Shown here: positions 60,134 to 64,000 of the stretch, piece after piece
Numbering within the stretch: position 1 is the first letter of the stretch
Layout of the letters: each line of letters begins with the position of its first letter
DNA from: Kribbella rubisoli
GTDB taxonomy: Bacteria > Actinomycetota > Actinomycetes > Propionibacteriales > Kribbellaceae
Direction: 5' to 3'
DNA: 64,000 bases
Assembly: GCF_004217145.1 (NCBI RefSeq)
Contig: NZ_SHKR01000019.1
Location: 248,001 to 312,000, forward strand
Made by a program: the position numbers and the translations under genes
The notes under the pieces: model-generated
Databases searched by the model: none
Seen by the model: the letters and a program-made list of their open reading frames with translations, nothing else
Told to the model about the DNA's origin: nothing

Positions 60134-60869
60134 GTACCAGCGTCGTCGCGTCGTACACCGGCATCGCCCGGTCCGGATCGCGCTCCGCGTCCGCGGCGAA
60201 CCGGGCGAACCCGCGATCCAGCTCGTCGGCCGGCAGATGCTCGAACGTCGACAGCGCGCGGTGGCTCAGCCGCTCGTAGCGCTCCTGCAGCGTGCGCGGC
60301 TCCTCGGCGGAGATCCGCACGACGTCGTCGTCCGGAACCAGCCCGGCCTCGACCGCAAGCTCCTTCGTCGCGGCCAGCGTCAGGTACATCCCGGCATCGA
60401 CCTCTCGCGCCGACGGGAAGTACTCGTACCAGAACAGCTCCGGCATCAGGTCCGCGAACTGTGTCCGCAGTAAACCCACTCCGCCGGGCCGCAGCACCCG
60501 GTGCACCTCGCGCAGCCCTTGCAACGGATCCGTCCAGTGATGGAACGTCAGGAACATCAGCACCGCATCAACCGATGCCTCAGGCAACGGAATTTCCTCG
60601 GCGCTGCCCTTCAGATAGCTCACGCTCGGATGCTGCTCGGCCGCCTCACGCATCCGGTCCGACGGCTCCACGCCGTACACCCGGCCCTGGAACTCGTCGG
60701 CCAGCCCCGGGGTCAGCCGGCCGGTCCCACACCCGAGATCGAGCACATCCAACGGCCGCCGGTCCGGCAAGTACGTCGCAAACGCCGCGGTCCACCGTTG
60801 CACTTCAGCCGCCGGCATCCTCCGCCCCGCGACGTACACACGACCCATCCGACCGTCGTAGTCCACCAT
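60117..60869 (-). CDS. Class I SAM-dependent methyltransferase
   Basis: A 250-residue methyltransferase. Motif I is LDVLDLGCGTGRLTPGLA, the acidic residue binding the SAM ribose is in VYGVEPSDRM, motif II is VDAVLMFLTFHHWTD and motif III LREVHRVLRPGGVGLLR. This is the Methyltransf_11/UbiE-like group. The acceptor is unknown. It is convergent with the P450 gene, overlapping by 17 bp, and 9 bp separates it from the gene upstream (60879-61394), with which it probably forms an operon. Confidence 0.88.
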   Translation of the reverse strand: MVDYDGRMGRVYVAGRRMPAAEVQRWTAAFATYLPDRRPLDVLDLGCGTGRLTPGLADEFQGRVYGVEPSDRMREAAEQHPSVSYLKGSAEEIPLPEASVDAVLMFLTFHHWTDPLQGLREVHRVLRPGGVGLLRTQFADLMPELFWYEYFPSAREVDAGMYLTLAATKELAVEAGLVPDDDVVRISAEEPRTLQERYERLSHRALSTFEHLPADELDRGFARFAADAERDPDRAMPVYDATTLVLTRPS

Positions 60870-60878
60870 TCCCAGACC

Positions 60879-61394
60879 CTACCGCCACTCCTCATGCCAT
60901 CGCGTGGCAACAGCGCTTGTCTGCTTGATCACCGCATCCGGCGCGGCCTCCGCGGGCCAGAACTGCAGCAGGTAGCGATCGACGACCGGCTCGTCCTCCG
61001 GGACGACGTCGACGGCCTTCCCCTCGTCCATCCCGGTGGCGCTGTAGCGAGCCCGGTAGCTGCCTACCGGCAGCGAGAAGTCCGTGTACTGCGATCCGTC
61101 GAGCCCGTGCACCCGGATCGCCGGCGCCTGCGGCTCGAACGGCACCTCGACGATGTCCTCCCAGTCATCGTCCAGCACGGGCGGTCGCTCCAAGCGCTCG
61201 ATCCGGAGCTCGACGTACCCGGTGTGCAACCCGGTGAACAGCAGCAGCCGTCCCGGCTCCGCGGCGCCGCAGATCCCGTTCGCCTGACCGCGCCGCGAGT
61301 CGTCGAAGTCCGGCCAGTCCGTGTCCCCACTCATCAGATAGATCTGCCCGAACGTCAGATCCAGCTTCCCCTCGAACAACACGTCGGTGTCCAT
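60879..61394 (-). CDS. Protein of unknown function, 171 residues
   Basis: A soluble acidic protein with no signal peptide or membrane helix. It begins MDTDVLFEGKLDLTFGQIYL and contains RLLLFTGLHTGYVELRIERLE and GSYRARYSATGMDEGK. This alternating pattern suggests a mostly beta-sheet fold. I recognise no family. It lies 9 bp upstream of the methyltransferase gene on the same strand and is probably co-transcribed with it. Codon use is like that of its neighbours, so it looks like a real gene. Confidence 0.72.
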   Translation of the reverse strand: MDTDVLFEGKLDLTFGQIYLMSGDTDWPDFDDSRRGQANGICGAAEPGRLLLFTGLHTGYVELRIERLERPPVLDDDWEDIVEVPFEPQAPAIRVHGLDGSQYTDFSLPVGSYRARYSATGMDEGKAVDVVPEDEPVVDRYLLQFWPAEAAPDAVIKQTSAVATRWHEEWR

Positions 61395-61459
61395 GGCGCG
61401 ACCCTAGGCCGCGGCTGGGTCCAGCGTCCGCCGGCGGACCGCACTTGCAGCTTTTGACA

Positions 61460-62239
61460 TCAGCCGCCGAAGAAGACGTCGTACGCGAGGCGCAGGATCA
61501 GCGCGGACACGACGACGAGGAAGATGACTCGGACGAAGCGGCTGCCGCGGGCCACTGCGGTGCGGGCGCCGAGGAGGCCGCCGACCATGTTGGCCGCGCC
61601 CATGATCAGGCCGAGACCCCACAGCGGTGCGCCGTGGAGAGCGAAGACGAGGATCGCGCCGAGGTTGGTGGCGACGTTCGCGATCTTCGCCTTGGCACTG
61701 GCCTGCAGGAAGTTGTAGCCGAGCAGGCCGACGAGCGCGAAGATCAGGAACGAGCCCGTCCCCGGTCCGACGGCGCCGTCGTAGAAGCCGATGAGTACGC
61801 CGACCCCGCTCGCCGCGAGGTAGTGGTCGCGGCCGTCGAAGCGCAGCGCGGTCCGGGCACCGAGTGACGGCTTCATCGCGGTGTAGATCGCGACCCCGAT
61901 CAGCAGCACCAGCACGATCGGCTTGAACCACGACATCGGGATCTTCGTCGCCACCAACGCTCCGGTCGCCGCGCCGAGCCCGGCGAGGATCGCGAGCGGC
62001 AGGACGGTCTTCTTGTCCGGCCGGACCTTCACGCCGAACGTGACCGCGCTGGTCGTCGTACCGCACAGCGACGAGATCTTGTTCGTCGACAGGATCTGCG
62101 CCGGTGAAGCGTTCGGCAGACCGAGCAGCATCGCGGGAAGCTGCAGCAGTCCGCCGCCGCCGACCACGGCGTCGATCCAGCCGGCCGCGAAGGCGGCGAT
62201 CACCAGGAACAACAACGTCCACAACGAAACATCAGGCAC
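61460..62239 (-). CDS. TSUP-family (TauE/SafE) membrane transporter
   Basis: A 259-residue protein with about eight helices. It begins FLVIAAFAAGWIDAVVGGGGLLQLPAML, the TauE/SafE signature; a related GFYDGAVGPGTGSFLIFALVGLLGYNFLQASAKAKIANVATNLGA repeat opens the second half. Members export or import sulfur-containing anions such as sulfite or sulfoacetate. No sulfur-metabolism genes are nearby, so the substrate is open. It is divergent from the YCII gene by 90 bp. Confidence 0.9.
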   Translation of the reverse strand: MPDVSLWTLLFLVIAAFAAGWIDAVVGGGGLLQLPAMLLGLPNASPAQILSTNKISSLCGTTTSAVTFGVKVRPDKKTVLPLAILAGLGAATGALVATKIPMSWFKPIVLVLLIGVAIYTAMKPSLGARTALRFDGRDHYLAASGVGVLIGFYDGAVGPGTGSFLIFALVGLLGYNFLQASAKAKIANVATNLGAILVFALHGAPLWGLGLIMGAANMVGGLLGARTAVARGSRFVRVIFLVVVSALILRLAYDVFFGG

Positions 62240-62289
62240 AGAGCCCGATGATCAGGTAATGGCGTAGTACCACTCAACCCTTACACCAC

Positions 62290-62311
62290 CGAGTGAGAGT
62301 TATGACACTCG
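62290..62311. promoter_or_regulatory. Inverted repeat upstream of the YCII-sigma operon
   Basis: CGAGTG (62290-62295) and CACTCG (62306-62311) form a 6-bp inverted repeat with a 10-nt spacer, 18 bp before the YCII start. It may be an operator for this gene or for the divergent transporter. Confidence 0.35.
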
Positions 62312-62329
62312 ATCCGGGAGAATGGCGGG

Positions 62330-62737
62330 GTGAAGTTCCTACTGCTCATCCACAACAACGTCGAGGCGCTCAAGCAGTTCACCGAGCAGCAGCTTGTCGA
62401 GATGTCCGGCGGTCCCGCCGCGATCGCCGAGACGGCGCGCGAGCTGCTCACGACCGGAGAGCTGGTGTCGGTCCTCGGCTTGAAGGACCCGGGCGAGGAG
62501 AAGGACATCCAGCTCGTCGCCGGTACGCCGGTGATCTCGGACCGTCCGCTGCTCGAGACCAAGGAGTTCCTGGCCGGCGCTATGGTGCTGCACTGCGAGT
62601 CGGTGGCGCGGGCGCTCGAGATCGCGGCGCGGATCCCGCTGGCGAACTTCCGTCGGGTCGAGCTCCGTGAGATCCGCCTCGACCAGGACGACTTCCTGAA
62701 CCAGCTCGACGACTTCACCGGACCTGGCGCACCGTGA
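62330..62737 (+). CDS. YCII/DGPF-domain protein
   Basis: A 135-residue YCII-related protein, beginning VKFLLLIHNNVEALKQFTEQQLVEM from a GTG at 62330. The C-terminal half (SDRPLLETKEFLAGAMVLHCESVARALEIAARIPLA) matches the DGPF/PhnB-like pattern KEFLxGxxxxxxxSxxEAxxxA. These small proteins are regularly encoded beside ECF42 sigma factors, as here, where the stop overlaps the sigma start by 4 bp. They are thought to act with the sigma factor, but the mechanism is unknown. Confidence 0.86.
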   Translation: MKFLLLIHNNVEALKQFTEQQLVEMSGGPAAIAETARELLTTGELVSVLGLKDPGEEKDIQLVAGTPVISDRPLLETKEFLAGAMVLHCESVARALEIAARIPLANFRRVELREIRLDQDDFLNQLDDFTGPGAP

Positions 62738-63966
62738 CCGGTCCCGCGGCACCCGAGCTCGAAGCTGCGATTCGGGCGGCGGCGCCGCGGGCACTGGCGG
62801 TTCTCGTTCGGCGGTACGACGCGTTCGACCAGTGCGAGGACGCGGTCCAGGAGGCGCTCGTCGACGCGTTCGTGCAGTGGGGTGCGAACGGCGTACCAGA
62901 GCAGCCGATCGGCTGGCTGATCAGCGTCGCGTCCCGCCGGATGATGGACGGCTGGCGACGCGACAACGCGCGGCGGCAGCGCGAGCTGAACGATTTCCTG
63001 CGGGCGCCGGCCGACCAGCACGACCCCGACGACTACCACGAGGACGCCGACGACACGGTCCGGCTCCTCGTGCTGTGTTGTCACCCCGCGCTGACTCCGG
63101 CGTCACAGATCGCGCTGACGTTGCGCTCGGTCGGCGGTCTCACCACCGCCGAGGTGGCCGCCGCTCTGCTGGTCAGCGAGAGCACCGTCGCGCAGCGCAT
63201 CAGCCGGGCAAAGCGGTTGATCAAGGACGCGCGGTTCGAGCTCCCGACGGCCGAGGAGTACGACGAGCGACTGGCCGCCGTACTGCAGGTCCTCTATCTG
63301 ATCTTCAACGAAGGCCACACGGCGAGCGCCGGTGATTCGTTGCAGCGCGTGGATCTCGCCGAGGAAGCGCTCCGGATCACCCGCCTGCTGTGTCAGGCGA
63401 CGGGCGAAGCAGGCGAGGTGGCCGGCCTGCTCGCGTTGATGATCCTCACCCACGCCCGCCGCGACGCACGGACCGGACCCGGCGGCAACCTGATCCCGGC
63501 CGATCGGCAGGACCGATCCCGCTGGTACGCCGACGAGATCGCCCAGGGCACGCGCATCGTCGAGGCGACGCTGCGCACCGGCGCTGTCGGCCCGTACCAG
63601 CTGGAAGCGGCGATCGCCGCCGTGCACAGCGAGGCCGACTCGGTCGAGACCACCGACTGGGAACAGATCGTCGGCCTCTATCGCATCCTCGAGAAGGTCG
63701 ACCCGAGTCCGATGGTGACGCTCGGCGCGGCCGTCGCGATCGCGATGACCGACGGTCCGGAGGCCGGCATCGCGATCGTCGAAGGGCTGGCCGACGACAA
63801 GTACCTCGGCGAGCACCATCGTCGGCTCTCGGTCCTCGCCCACCTGCACGAGCTCGCCGGCCGTCCGGACCTGGCCCGGTCGAACTACGTCGCCGCGCTG
63901 GAGCGCACCCGGAACGCAGCCGAGCAGAACTACCTCCGCGACCGCATCGCCCACCTCATCAAGTGA
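62734..63966 (+). CDS. ECF42-like RNA polymerase sigma factor with long C-terminal extension
   Basis: A 410-residue ECF sigma factor. Region 2 is near the N-terminus (FDQCEDAVQEALVDAFVQW ... PIGWLISVASRRMMDGWRRD). Region 4 is at about 115-170 (ALTLRSVGGLTTAEVAAALLVSESTVAQRISRAKRLI). The remaining 230 residues are an alpha-helical SnoaL-free, TPR-like extension beginning LQVLYLIFNEGHTAS, the hallmark of the ECF42 group, which has this domain in place of an anti-sigma factor. The GTG at 62734 overlaps the YCII stop. The last 34 bases of the window hold no gene. Confidence 0.93.
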   Translation: MTGPAAPELEAAIRAAAPRALAVLVRRYDAFDQCEDAVQEALVDAFVQWGANGVPEQPIGWLISVASRRMMDGWRRDNARRQRELNDFLRAPADQHDPDDYHEDADDTVRLLVLCCHPALTPASQIALTLRSVGGLTTAEVAAALLVSESTVAQRISRAKRLIKDARFELPTAEEYDERLAAVLQVLYLIFNEGHTASAGDSLQRVDLAEEALRITRLLCQATGEAGEVAGLLALMILTHARRDARTGPGGNLIPADRQDRSRWYADEIAQGTRIVEATLRTGAVGPYQLEAAIAAVHSEADSVETTDWEQIVGLYRILEKVDPSPMVTLGAAVAIAMTDGPEAGIAIVEGLADDKYLGEHHRRLSVLAHLHELAGRPDLARSNYVAALERTRNAAEQNYLRDRIAHLIK

Positions 63967-64000
63967 CGACGTCCGCCGGTCCACTCCGGCCGCGGCGGGA

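Noticed and set aside
1..64000. CRISPR arrays, insertion sequences, prophage or rRNA.
   Set aside because: I found no regularly spaced exact repeats, transposase or integrase motifs, phage structural genes or rRNA sequence.

Overview
The window is high-GC actinobacterial chromosome and reads as core genome with a few accessory insertions. A PdtaR-type ANTAR regulator, an Actinobacteria-type PriA (HisA), a large GltB, the Trp-operon membrane proteins, frequent GTG starts and many GTAC-containing codons suggest Propionibacteriales, Kribbella-like. This is inferred from family resemblance only. I found no insertion sequences, prophage, CRISPR array or rRNA. Genes are packed tightly: many starts overlap the upstream stop by 1-4 bp, and several convergent pairs overlap at their 3' ends.

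Layout. 1-3.3 kb: branched-chain amino-acid ABC transporter (livK-livH-livM, cut by the left edge). 3.4-6.3 kb: pdtaR, then two divergent HTH-LAGLIDADG genes flanking an odd tRNA gene, then a degenerate tandem repeat that ends in the pyk terminator. 6.3-15.4 kb: pyk, a membrane metallophosphoesterase and gltBD. 15.6-19.9 kb: two kinase-fold genes, ACC deaminase (acdS), a membrane protein and a VIT-family transporter. 19.9-28.4 kb, leftward: hisI-trpE-(two small membrane proteins)-trpC-trpB-trpA followed by sco-mauE/doxX-dsbA-lgt. trpF, trpD and trpG are absent from the window. The missing trpF fits a bifunctional PriA, encoded at 58.1-58.9 kb.

28.4-41.3 kb: dipeptidase, acetyltransferase, a cysteine-free HesB-fold protein, a heterodimeric ABC exporter, a TIGR03085 protein, a phosphodiesterase/MBL-hydrolase/DedA operon, the remnant of a GH43 glycosidase, and a PBP4-type carboxypeptidase. 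41.3-48.8 kb: tandem acetyltransferases, an ECF sigma/anti-sigma pair, an ArsR-type regulator with an MFS pump, a MarR regulator with a DHA2-type pump, and a second MarR coupled to hisF.

48.8-58.9 kb: hisF and hisA are separated by an aminopeptidase, a GDSL esterase and a tightly coupled four-gene set running from hisA: fatty acyl-CoA reductase fused to a HAD phosphatase, zinc alcohol dehydrogenase, LarA-like protein and PlsC-type acyltransferase. This set is the best candidate for an undescribed pathway here, probably in lipid metabolism. 59-64 kb: P450, methyltransferase, an unknown protein, a TSUP transporter, and a YCII protein with an ECF42-like sigma factor.
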